Part shown: positions 1-5,906 of the stretch, one piece after another
Layout: each line of letters starts with the position of its first letter
Position numbering within the stretch: the first letter of the stretch is position 1
Source of the DNA: an uncultured Rhodanobacteraceae bacterium
GTDB lineage: Bacteria; Pseudomonadota; Gammaproteobacteria; Xanthomonadales; Rhodanobacteraceae
DNA: 5,961 nucleotides
Assembly (NCBI GenBank): GCA_913053815.1
Contig: CAJXGK010000133.1
Location: 1-5,961, forward strand
Direction: 5' to 3'
Notes under the pieces: generated by a model
Databases searched by the model: none
Seen by the model: the letters and a program-made list of their open reading frames with translations, nothing else
What the model was told of the DNA's origin: nothing
Position numbers and translations under genes: made by a program

Positions 1-2
1 TT

Positions 3-419
3 AGGGAACTGGGTTCAGGTGACAGTGAAGAGGCTCACAAGAAAATGAAAGCCGCTGTACTCGACCTCGTGCAAAGCCATTTCCGACCTGAGTTTATCAA
101 TCGTTTGGATGAACAGGTGGTGTTCCATGCCCTACAAAAAAGTCAGATTCACGCCATTGCCAAGATTCAGATCAGCTACTTGCAAAAGCGCTTGAACGAG
201 CAGTCAATGCAGTTGGAAGTTTCCAACCAGGCTTTGGATCTACTTGGTCAGGCTGGTTTCGATCCGGTATATGGGGCTCGACCGCTGAAGCGTGCGATCC
301 AACAGCAGTTGGAGAATCCCTTGGCACAGAAGATTATCGCTGGTGAAATTGTGACGGGCGACCGGATTGCCGTCGATGTCGAGAATGGGGCTTTGTTGTT
401 TCGATGTATGCCGGTTTGA
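3..419 (+). CDS. clpB: ClpB disaggregase, C-terminal end (5'-partial)
   Basis: This is the C-terminal part of ClpB, the cytoplasmic hexameric AAA+ chaperone that, with DnaK, pulls proteins out of aggregates using ATP. The frame is open from base 3 to a TGA stop at 417-419, giving 138 visible residues, so more than 80% of the protein (usually about 860 residues) lies left of the window. Visible landmarks are [10 protein letters not shown], at the end of the second nucleotide-binding domain, and the sensor-2 motif [10 protein letters not shown] followed by ENPLAQKI in the small C-terminal domain. The ATG at 45 is internal, not the start, because matching ClpB sequence continues upstream of it. 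It converges on the receptor gene across a 72-bp gap. The family call rests on remembered ClpB sequences; ClpA and ClpC differ in this region. Confidence 0.95.
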   Translation, partial: RELGSGDSEEAHKKMKAAVLDLVQSHFRPEFINRLDEQVVFHALQKSQIHAIAKIQISYLQKRLNEQSMQLEVSNQALDLLGQAGFDPVYGARPLKRAIQQQLENPLAQKIIAGEIVTGDRIAVDVENGALLFRCMPV

Positions 420-436
420 GCCCCGCATTCACCATT

Positions 437-467
437 AAAAAATGGGCCCGGTGTGAAACCGGGCCCA
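437..467 (-). terminator. Intrinsic terminator of the receptor gene
   Basis: A perfect 10-bp stem (443-452 with 458-467, arms TGGGCCCGGT / ACCGGGCCCA) encloses a 5-base loop. Plus-strand A6 at 437-442 reads as U6 directly after the hairpin on the minus strand. It lies 24 bp beyond the receptor stop codon. The plus side has no T run, so the hairpin should stop clpB transcripts poorly unless it acts with other factors. Confidence 0.9.
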
Positions 468-491
468 AGTCGGTACAAAAGCTCTTGGCGT

Positions 492-2912
492 TTACCAGTG
501 ATAGCGGACCCGGACGTAGTAGTACGCACCACTGAACCCGAACGGTGAGCTGTTCGGATAAGGAAGAATACCGTGGTAGCTGTTGGCGGCACTGTTGCCT
601 TCCGGATAGACGTTAGTCAGATTGTCGGAGCCCAAGGTGAAATTCCAGTTGTTCAACAGATAACTTACTGAGGCATCCAACAGGACCTTCGCGCCGAAGG
701 TCTGATCATGCGCTGGGTTGTTGCGGCTGTATACCGTCCACTGGCCGTAACGAGTGGCCTGGCTATGTACTCGCCAGTGACCGCGATTCCAATCCGCAGC
801 AAGGAATATCTTGGAACGGGGTGAACCCTTAGTGATGCGGCCCTGTTCACTGCGATCGATAACCGGCAGGGTTAATCCAGCCAGTCCCAGTTGCGGAGGA
901 TTGGCAGCGATGGAGAGAATGTCGGTCTTGTTGTAGTTCAGTCCACCTGTGAACTTTAGTATGCCGTTCGTATCAAGATCCACGGGGTAGGTACCGACTA
1001 CATCGATGCCACGGGTACGGGTACTGACGGCGTTGGTGAAGAAGCGGCCACCACTGACGAAGGGGATACCTACTGAGGTGAGGTATCCGGCGACTGCCGT
1101 ACCGACCAGATTGCCACTGAGAATGATACGGTTATCGACAGTGATCTGGTAGGCGTCCACCGTGGCATAGAGGCCATTATCTGGTGTGAATACCAGGCCG
1201 ACACTGATGTTATGTGACTTTTCGGGCTTCAGTGGCTGAGCTCCCAGGGCCATTGCAGCCGGATTATTGACCGGAAAGGTACGAATAGTAAACGGAACCA
1301 GGGTGCTGCCGACACTGATGAAGTTGATAGCGGTACTCGAATACCACTCCTGTTGCAGGGATGGGGCCCGGAAGCCTGTCGAGGCCGTGGCCCGCAAGGC
1401 TACGGTTTGGTTGAAACCATAACGACCTGACAACTTGAACGAGGTGGTATTGCCAAAGTCGCTGTAGCGCTCGTGACGTGCTGCAAATCCGGCTGAGAGC
1501 TGGTCATTAAAGTCAGTCTCGAGATCAATATACTCGGCGATGTCGTTGCGACTATGAGTTCCTGCATCGGCAGGTTGATAGCCAGGAAATACCTGCGCTC
1601 CAGCACCGGCATACGAGGCCGGGTCGCCCTGCTTGATGGTGAACTTGTCCTTACGATATTCCAATCCCCAGGCTACGGTTAGTGGACTGCCTGACCAGCT
1701 GACGTCGACATCCTTGTGGAAGTCCGCGTTCACAACATCCTGTCTGTTTGACAGAGTGCCAATGTAGAAACCGGTGGGTGAAGTGGCGCCCAGAGAGTAG
1801 TTGAAAGTATGGCTGGTATGGAGTTTCCAGTGGTTGCCACCGGTATTGGCGCTGAAGTCGAAGTGCCAACCGTCAAACATGGTTCCGCGAATACCGAAGA
1901 CCAGCGAGTTGTCCTGGATACTGCTGTTCTCAAGTGGCAAAAAACCTCCTGGATAGACCGACATAACGGCCGGCCCGTAGCTCTTGGATTGGTAGGTGGA
2001 CAGGGAGCGGAAGAAACCACCGGCACTGACGTTGCGCTTGTTAATTAGGCTGAATCCATACAGCTGGATGTTTTTTGTCAGGTTGTATTGCATGTTGGCT
2101 GCGGCCTGCTTCTGCTTGAGCTGCGGCAGCCCATAATGGAACGTAACCTCGCCATAAGTCGGGTCGGCGGGAAACCGCGGATCGGGTCCGGCCTGATTGG
2201 TTGGATTCTGGTTTAAATAGTTGGCACTAAGATAGAGCCAACCCTTCTGACCCAATGCCAGGCCGCCATCGGCACTGCCTTGTTCGGTACGGCCGTTGCT
2301 GTTGTTGTGATTGCGGTATTGTCCAAGGTTGGCGTTGACCGAGCCGCCGTGATTACCCCCTTTGAGGATAATGTTGATTACCCCAGCAATGGCATCAGAA
2401 CCGTACTGAGCCGCGGCTCCATCACGCAAAACCTCAATGCGTTCGATTGCATTCATCGGAATTGCGTTGAGATCCACCGGTGAGGAACCACGGCCCTGGC
2501 TGCCGTTGACATTCACGATGGCCGTAGTGTGCTGGCGCTTACCGTTGATCAGTACCAAGGTTTCGTCTGGAGAGAGGCCACGCAGTTGAGCCGGCTGGAT
2601 TGCATCGGTGGCATCGGTGATCGAGGGCTGTGGAAAGTTGAAAGAAGGAAGCAGGGTGCGTAAGGCTTGGGAAAGTGTTGGAGCCCCACTGGCGAGCAGG
2701 TCATGCGGGGTCAATACGTCAATCGGAGCCATGGAAAACGCCACGGTACGATCGGCCATGCGGGTGCCGGTAACCACTACAGTTTGCAGCGCCTGGTTCT
2801 GCTTCTTGCCTGTTGTCACCGGGGTAGTTTGGGCAAGAAGTGGGGTGCTGACGGCCGTTGTGGCGAGAGCGGCGAGTATGTACAAGGACAGTCGTGATGG
2901 TTGGAAATACAT
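492..2912 (-). CDS. TonB-dependent outer-membrane receptor
   Basis: This encodes an 806-residue outer-membrane gated barrel that imports a scarce ligand using energy relayed by TonB-ExbB-ExbD. An open frame extends up to 2990. I chose ATG 2912 because it begins a clear signal peptide (MYFQPSRLSLYILAALATTA, cleavage near residues 27-28, PLLA-Q), has GAGAGAG 10-16 bases upstream, and the upstream ATG falls at the predicted transcription start. A TonB-box-like QTVVVTG is at 43-49. The plug domain spans about 55-185, including RGLSPDETLVLINGKRQ at 111-127 and IERIEVLRDGAAAQYGSDAI at 156-175. The rest is barrel, with TASTGFRAPSLQQEW midway, and it ends in YYYVRVRYHW, a typical aromatic C-terminal assembly signal. 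It appears full length. No neighbouring siderophore, sugar or regulatory gene shows the substrate, so the ligand is unknown. Confidence 0.93.
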   Translation of the reverse strand: MYFQPSRLSLYILAALATTAVSTPLLAQTTPVTTGKKQNQALQTVVVTGTRMADRTVAFSMAPIDVLTPHDLLASGAPTLSQALRTLLPSFNFPQPSITDATDAIQPAQLRGLSPDETLVLINGKRQHTTAIVNVNGSQGRGSSPVDLNAIPMNAIERIEVLRDGAAAQYGSDAIAGVINIILKGGNHGGSVNANLGQYRNHNNSNGRTEQGSADGGLALGQKGWLYLSANYLNQNPTNQAGPDPRFPADPTYGEVTFHYGLPQLKQKQAAANMQYNLTKNIQLYGFSLINKRNVSAGGFFRSLSTYQSKSYGPAVMSVYPGGFLPLENSSIQDNSLVFGIRGTMFDGWHFDFSANTGGNHWKLHTSHTFNYSLGATSPTGFYIGTLSNRQDVVNADFHKDVDVSWSGSPLTVAWGLEYRKDKFTIKQGDPASYAGAGAQVFPGYQPADAGTHSRNDIAEYIDLETDFNDQLSAGFAARHERYSDFGNTTSFKLSGRYGFNQTVALRATASTGFRAPSLQQEWYSSTAINFISVGSTLVPFTIRTFPVNNPAAMALGAQPLKPEKSHNISVGLVFTPDNGLYATVDAYQITVDNRIILSGNLVGTAVAGYLTSVGIPFVSGGRFFTNAVSTRTRGIDVVGTYPVDLDTNGILKFTGGLNYNKTDILSIAANPPQLGLAGLTLPVIDRSEQGRITKGSPRSKIFLAADWNRGHWRVHSQATRYGQWTVYSRNNPAHDQTFGAKVLLDASVSYLLNNWNFTLGSDNLTNVYPEGNSAANSYHGILPYPNSSPFGFSGAYYYVRVRYHW

Positions 2913-2996
2913 AGGGGGGCTCTCTCGAGAATGAATGGGTGAGCACGTTCCCTGTTGGTTAAAGACGCCAAGATTCCGATGGCGCCACACATCATG

Positions 2997-3025
2997 AAAT
3001 TACGCTTAGATTACAATTTCGTCAA
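2997..3025 (-). promoter_or_regulatory. Candidate sigma-70 promoter of the receptor
   Basis: On the minus strand TTGACG (plus 3020-3025, five of six to the -35 consensus) is followed after exactly 17 bases by TAATTT (plus 2997-3002, a weak -10). Transcription would begin near 2990, leaving a leader of about 78 bases before ATG 2912. An alternative pair is TTGAAT (3047-3052) and TAAATT (3024-3029), also spaced 17 bases. Either could be used. No convincing Fur box is visible. Confidence 0.45.
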
Positions 3026-3028
3026 TTT

Positions 3029-3048
3029 ATCGTTACATTTGCAACGAT
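3029..3048. promoter_or_regulatory. Imperfect palindrome, possible receptor operator
   Basis: ATCGTTAC and GCAACGAT form inverted arms matching at seven of eight positions around a 4-base centre. The site lies just upstream of the first -35 candidate and within the spacer of the second. A separate perfect 10-bp palindrome, CAATCGATTG, follows at 3050-3059. The position suits a repressor or activator site, but the regulator is not identifiable. Confidence 0.3.
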
Positions 3049-3101
3049 TCAATCGATTGCATTGCCTCACCTCCCGGCTTTCTTTTCCCGTGCACCCTGT
3101 T

Positions 3102-3718
3102 GATATCAAGCGGCTGTACGCGGCCCCCCGAGCATGCGCGGGTGCTGGGTTGCGATGAGAAGAGCCGGGTACAGGCTCTGGACTGCACGCAGCCCGGGCT
3201 ACCCATGAAGAAAGGCCGCGCAGCGACCATGGGCCCATAACTACAAGCGTCACGGCACCACGACCCGGTTCGCGGCACTCAACACCTTGGACGGAACGGT
3301 GATCGCCCACTGCAAGGCGCGGCACCGGCATGAGGAATGGCTCGAGTTTCTGCGCCTGATTAACCGCCGGACCGAGAAAGGAAAATCACTGCATTTGATT
3401 TGCGACAACTACGCTACGCACAAGTACCCGCAGGTGAAGGCATGGCTTAAGAAGCACCCACGTTTCCACATCCACTTCACGCCCACCTCAGCGTCATGGT
3501 TGAACCGGGTTGAGCGCTTCTTTCGCAGCATCACCGTGGATCGCTTGCGCCGGGGCGTGTTCCACAGTGTGGCCGACTTGAAGAAGGCGATTGACGGTTA
3601 CGTCAACGCCTATAACAAAAGCCCTAAGCCCTTCGTCTGGACGGCCCAATCCAGCGACATCCTGCAGAAAGTTATCCGCGCCAGACGCTCTCTGAACAAA
3701 ACGGTTCAAATAGCTTGA
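3102..3718 (+). pseudogene. IS630-family transposase, 5'-truncated and frameshifted
   Basis: This is the C-terminal DDE half of an IS630-family (Tc1/mariner-like) transposase. Similarity begins near 3102 (DIKRLYA). After a C6 run at 3124-3129 it shifts frame into [14 protein letters not shown], and near 3229-3238 it shifts again, since the second frame reaches TAA at 3238-3240. It then runs open from TLDGTVIAHCKARHRHEEW to the stop at 3716-3718. The catalytic triad is visible: Asp in CDEKS (3154-3156), Asp in ICDNYATH (3404-3406) and Glu in LNRVERFF (3512-3514), the last two separated by 35 residues. The N-terminal helix-turn-helix region, roughly 130-150 residues in the family, is missing, and sequence before 3100 does not resemble it. 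Two frameshifts plus truncation make an active product very unlikely. Confidence 0.88.
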
Positions 3719-3730
3719 AGCACTACACTA
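3102..3730 (+). mobile_element. IS630-family element remnant, right end only
   Basis: The remnant comprises the transposase pseudogene plus 12 bases ending at TA (3729-3730). The right limit is supported twice: similarity with the second copy near 5907 stops at this TA, and the integrase pseudogene resumes immediately beyond it. IS630 elements insert at TA dinucleotides. The left end and its inverted repeat are absent, so the left boundary near 3100 is only where recognisable transposase begins. Confidence 0.7.
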
Positions 3731-4430
3731 ATGCCCTCTACACAGGCCTCGACCTGCCCCTGGCATGACGCATCCACGCCGGTGATGTGATAGACCCCTT
3801 TGACGCCGTCGAGGTCACCCGACACTGTCAATGCGCACCCAGCCGGCTCGTCCATGGGGTCTGGGTGCCCACGCCGATGGGGTGGCCCACCGGACGCGTC
3901 TTGGTGAAGCTCACACGCCGGGCCTGGTGGCCGGCGCTTTTGCGTAGGTTGTACAGCGGCGATACCGACAGGCCGGCCCGGCGCTCGTAGCGGGCGTCGC
4001 CATACACACCGTGGGCGCGCTGAGCAAGTGCACGATGGCAGGACCATAGACGTCCTCATTGGCGCGGTCCATCTCCACGAGTAGCTCGATATCGCTGGCG
4101 GTGCGGGCAAAGGGGGCTGCGGGGGCGCAGTAGCGCTTGGCCAGGGGGGGCTTGTGCCAGGGTGGTTGTCAATCCAGCGGGCCACCAGGCGGGTGATCTG
4201 GGAGCGGCTGTAGCCGCTGGTGTGGCGCAGGTAGGCCAGCACCACACCCACCGCTCGCGTTTGCTGCGCTGAGGGTAGTCAAAGCGCCTCAGTACGCGGC
4301 GGATGGGCGCGTAGCGCTGGGCATCACCGTCGCCTGCAGCGCCTGAGAAACTCACCTCGGGGGGTGCGTCCAGAAATTCCTGCAGCGGCGCCATCGTGCG
4401 CAGCTTCGTCTCGTCCCTATTGATCACCAT
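3731..4430 (-). pseudogene. DDE integrase-core transposase, degenerate and interrupted
   Basis: This is the broken N-terminal and early catalytic part of an integrase-like (rve-type) DDE transposase. Pieces in different minus-strand frames join into one familiar protein: MVINRDETKLRTM and IRRVLRRFDYPQRSKRER (from 4430), GVVLAYLRHTSGYSRSQI (after a shift near 4248), PLAKRYCAPAAP then DIELLVEMDRANEDVYGPAI (after a shift near 4155), AHGVYGDARYERRAGLSVSP and YNLRKSAGHQARRVSFTKTR (after a shift near 4020), WVRIDSV, then DLDGVKGVYHITGVDA (further shifts near 3820-3880). The first catalytic Asp is probably in RIDSV. The gene breaks off at GI(S), precisely at the IS630 end, so the remaining catalytic domain is lost. 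At least five frame changes show long decay. The segment looks more GC-rich than the receptor gene, consistent with foreign origin. The exact IS family is not assigned. Confidence 0.75.
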
Positions 4431-4475
4431 CCTTGCGATGATCAGGCCAACAGCAGTTCAATCTCACTACGACCC

Positions 4476-4520
4476 TTCAGGCTCATCCGTGGTCGGAAAT
4501 ACGCCAGCCGTTCAGGCTCA
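4476..4520. repeat. 10-bp direct repeat pair
   Basis: TTCAGGCTCA occurs at 4476-4485 and again at 4511-4520, starts 35 bp apart, just upstream of the integrase pseudogene start. Repeats near an element end can be transposase binding sites, but with only two copies this is weak. The minus strand between the second copy and the integrase start has only a 14-codon frame (MSLKGRSEIELLLA), too short to call as a gene. Confidence 0.35.
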
Positions 4521-4551
4521 ACGACCGGCCACGAAAAAGCTTAAGATTCAA

Positions 4552-4589
4552 GACGCCACGCGAGGTCCTCCTCGCGTCCTTCAAGCGTC
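4552..4589. repeat. Perfect hairpin with outer stem
   Basis: ACGCGAGG (4558-4565) and CCTCGCGT (4570-4577) pair perfectly across a 4-base TCCT loop. An outer 5-bp stem, GACGC (4552-4556) with GCGTC (4585-4589), can extend it, leaving a 1-base and a 7-base bulge. No T run follows on the plus strand. On the minus strand a T5 run lies too far away (about 20 bases) for a standard terminator. It could be a REP-like element, an IS end structure or the relic of a terminator. Confidence 0.5.
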
Positions 4590-4676
4590 GCACTTAGTAA
4601 TTGAATCCGCCGGGCCTGTTGGTCCCCCGAGGCGATCGCCAACCGATTGCCGCTGGATCATCCGTCCGCGACTACG

Positions 4677-4960
4677 ATGCGTATCAGTGCCGAGCAGATT
4701 GATCAGTGGGTATTCGCCGATGCCCACAGCGGCGGCACGCTGTATCGGGGTCGGCGTCGAGCGCACCGCCGCCGCCTTACCTTCCTGGCTGAGCTTTATG
4801 CGGCTACCCGCATCTTTGATGGTACCCCGCCCCGTGCGGTGTCCTACACCCTCGTTGTTATCGTCACCGATATTTCATGGCGCCAGCGCTACGACGACGA
4901 GCTTCACCCTCAGCGTCAGCTCGCCGTCAGATGCCACGAGTTATCACCACAATCTTGCAG
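4677..4960 (+). pseudogene. Unrecognised ORF remnant, probably 3'-truncated
   Basis: I do not recognise this family. From ATG 4677 the frame reads like a real soluble protein: MRISAEQIDQWVFADAHSGG, then LTFLAELYAATRIFDGTPPR, AVSYTLVVIVTDISWRQRYD and DELHPQRQL. It has a mixed hydrophobic and charged pattern, tryptophans, and codons typical of the neighbouring genes. There is no signal peptide, and the short hydrophobic run (YTLVVIV) is too short to span a membrane. No good Shine-Dalgarno sequence precedes the ATG. After about 4950 the frame turns serine-rich and runs antisense through the antitoxin gene to 5084. That looks like read-through past a junction, so I infer the original 3' end was lost when the toxin-antitoxin segment joined here. 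A short intact protein ending at 5084 is possible but less likely. Confidence 0.4.
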
Positions 4961-4963
4961 CCT

Positions 4964-5269
4964 TCAGACGAGCGCTTCCAGCCCCTTGCGCTCCACCAGG
5001 TTCAGTAGCTTCAGTGACGGCCCATTGGGATGTTTGTCGCCGCGTTCCCACTTTTGCACCGTGGACGGACTGGTATTCAGATAAGCGGCAAACACGCTTT
5101 GACTCGCCCGACAGTGTAGGCGTAGTCGCTTGATTTCCTGGGCGGTGTACACCTTCACTGGCGGTAAGCAGGCGACATCAAATTCTCGCATCGTTTGTGT
5201 GTCGATCAGCCCGATGGCGGCAAAGTCCTCAGCGGTTTGGTGCAATGTTTTGAGCAGTCGACTTGTCAT
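4964..5269 (-). CDS. HigA-type XRE-family antitoxin
   Basis: This 101-residue protein is a predicted DNA-binding antitoxin of a type II toxin-antitoxin pair. It would bind and neutralise the adjacent toxin and repress their shared promoter. An N-terminal helical stretch (about 1-35, likely toxin-contacting) leads to a helix-turn-helix of the XRE type at about 43-80, with YTAQEIKRLR, SQSVFAAYLNTSPSTVQKW and ERGDKHPNGPSLKLLNL. The length suits the HigA/NadS-like group. ATG 5269 is chosen because GAGGTG lies just upstream with correct spacing, and because the first 25 residues resemble antitoxins of this group. Its start overlaps the toxin end by 41 bp, suggesting translational coupling. The frame is intact, unlike most of its surroundings. 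The antitoxin class is secure; the exact subfamily is inferred. Confidence 0.88.
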   Translation of the reverse strand: MTSRLLKTLHQTAEDFAAIGLIDTQTMREFDVACLPPVKVYTAQEIKRLRLHCRASQSVFAAYLNTSPSTVQKWERGDKHPNGPSLKLLNLVERKGLEALV

Positions 5270-5633
5270 GTTTCACCTCGATCAGAGTACCTGCGTGCAG
5301 GGCGTGCAGTAGTTGGGCTTCGCTCAGCCCCAACTGGATTGCCGTCAGTTGTTTCAGCGCTTTCAGCTCCCTGGCGTCGATATTGTCACACTCGTTCTTG
5401 GCAAAGCCATAGACGAAGAAGGCCCGGTCGCTCTGGCGATAGACTAGCAGCGTGCGTGCTCCACCGCGTTTGCCTCGTCCCGGCAGGGGCCCCCGCTTCT
5501 TTACTACTTGGCTGCCAAGCTCGGCATCGATCAGACCGGCCTTCATTTCGGCCACAGCCGCAGCCAGCACTGGATCGATTAGACCTTCCTTGGTCACCCA
5601 CTTGTTGAAGGATCGGGTCTTGTAGATGCGCAT
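5229..5633 (-). CDS. RelE/HigB-family toxin
   Basis: This 134-residue protein is a predicted type II toxin. Members of the RelE/HigB superfamily cleave mRNA, usually on the ribosome, and halt growth when the labile antitoxin is lost. The N-terminal MRIYKTRSFNKW strand, the central KRGGARTLLVYRQ (55-67) and FFVYGFAKNECDNI (72-85), and the following ARELKALKQL helix are typical of the subgroup annotated as RelE/ParE-family or HigB-like toxins paired with XRE antitoxins. Basic residues in the KRGGAR stretch are candidates for RNA contact. Toxin-first gene order is typical of higBA rather than relBE. ATG 5633 matches the conserved N-terminus, and upstream GGTGG is only a modest ribosome site. The frame is intact. 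The C-terminal tail after about residue 120 seems slightly long and overlaps the antitoxin start. Confidence 0.87.
   Translation of the reverse strand: MRIYKTRSFNKWVTKEGLIDPVLAAAVAEMKAGLIDAELGSQVVKKRGPLPGRGKRGGARTLLVYRQSDRAFFVYGFAKNECDNIDARELKALKQLTAIQLGLSEAQLLHALHAGTLIEVKHDKSTAQNIAPNR
5274..5279 (-). promoter_or_regulatory. Antitoxin ribosome binding site
   Basis: GAGGTG on the minus strand ends 4 bases before ATG 5269, inside the toxin coding sequence. It is stronger than the toxin's own site. That would favour antitoxin synthesis from the shared transcript and supports the chosen antitoxin start. Confidence 0.7.
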
Positions 5634-5657
5634 CGTGGGTCCACCAAGCTTGAGATA

Positions 5658-5686
5658 GGCATATCACTAAGTGACATAGCCACCAA
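5658..5686 (-). promoter_or_regulatory. Candidate toxin-antitoxin promoter with operator palindrome
   Basis: On the minus strand TTGGTG (plus 5681-5686) and TATGCC (plus 5658-5663) are separated by exactly 17 bases. The spacer contains the odd palindrome TCACT-A-AGTGA (5664-5674), extendable outward with one mismatch on each side (5661-5677). A symmetric site between promoter hexamers, about 30-40 bp upstream of the toxin start, is where an autorepressing XRE antitoxin would be expected to bind. An 8-bp direct repeat, CCACCAAG, occurs at 5641-5648 and 5680-5687. The -10 is weak, so hexamer assignment is tentative. Confidence 0.5.
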
Positions 5687-5689
5687 GAG

Positions 5690-5906
5690 GGGAAAGGGCT
5701 TTCACGCTTCATGGTGGCGGGGGTCTCGGAATCAGACTTCATCAATGTCCGCGATGGCCTAAGCGTCTTTCGTCATTCCGGTAGCGGTATTCAGAATCAG
5801 GACGATATCTTTAGCCGCAGGCCAGCAGGTGGCCCATCTCAGTGAATTCGGAACGATTGGTGTTCGCGATGGGCTGACCGCTTTCAGTAACAGCAGCGGC
5901 GGTTCC
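5690..5906. other. Stretch with no supported gene
   Basis: No frame carries a start, ribosome site and protein-like reading throughout. On the minus strand two short pieces look faintly protein-like: VTESGQPIANTNRSEFTEMG (about 5817-5891) and AKDIVLILNTATGMTKDA (about 5764-5816), in different frames with stops after each. They may be relics of one decayed gene, but I cannot assign a family. The left edge belongs to the toxin-antitoxin upstream region and the right edge abuts an IS630 end. Confidence 0.4.

Larger units (their letters stand above)
4431..4676. other. Gene-free stretch between the integrase and ORF remnants
   Basis: I see no supported gene here. The long plus-strand open frame crossing it (4396 to 5133) has composition typical of a shadow frame and overlaps three better-supported coding signals. 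The stretch holds the direct repeat pair and the hairpin listed separately. Confidence 0.5.

Noticed and set aside
2913..2990. Longer receptor start at 2990 (26 extra residues)
   Set aside because: The extension precedes a complete signal peptide, which must be N-terminal, and the ATG at 2990 coincides with the predicted transcription start.
2997..3059. Fur box upstream of the receptor
   Set aside because: Only isolated GATAAA-like hexamers are present, and no 19-bp match to the Fur consensus could be built.
3049..3101. N-terminal part of the IS630 transposase upstream of 3102
   Set aside because: The translated sequence in all plus frames lacks the helix-turn-helix and linker residues expected, and it merges into the receptor promoter region.
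4552..4589. Intrinsic terminator or integron attC site
   Set aside because: There is no adjacent T run on either strand, and the conserved attC core sequences and bulged arms are not seen.
4581..4766. 61-codon minus-strand frame opposite the unassigned ORF
   Set aside because: No ribosome site, no family resemblance, and the plus-strand frame has the more protein-like sequence over the same bases.
4396..5133. 245-codon plus-strand open frame
   Set aside because: It crosses three better-supported signals (the integrase start, the 4677 ORF in another frame and the antitoxin gene on the other strand) and its proline, serine and arginine-rich reading is typical of a shadow frame.
5195..5608. 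137-codon plus-strand open frame
   Set aside because: It is antisense to the toxin and antitoxin genes, which have clear family motifs.
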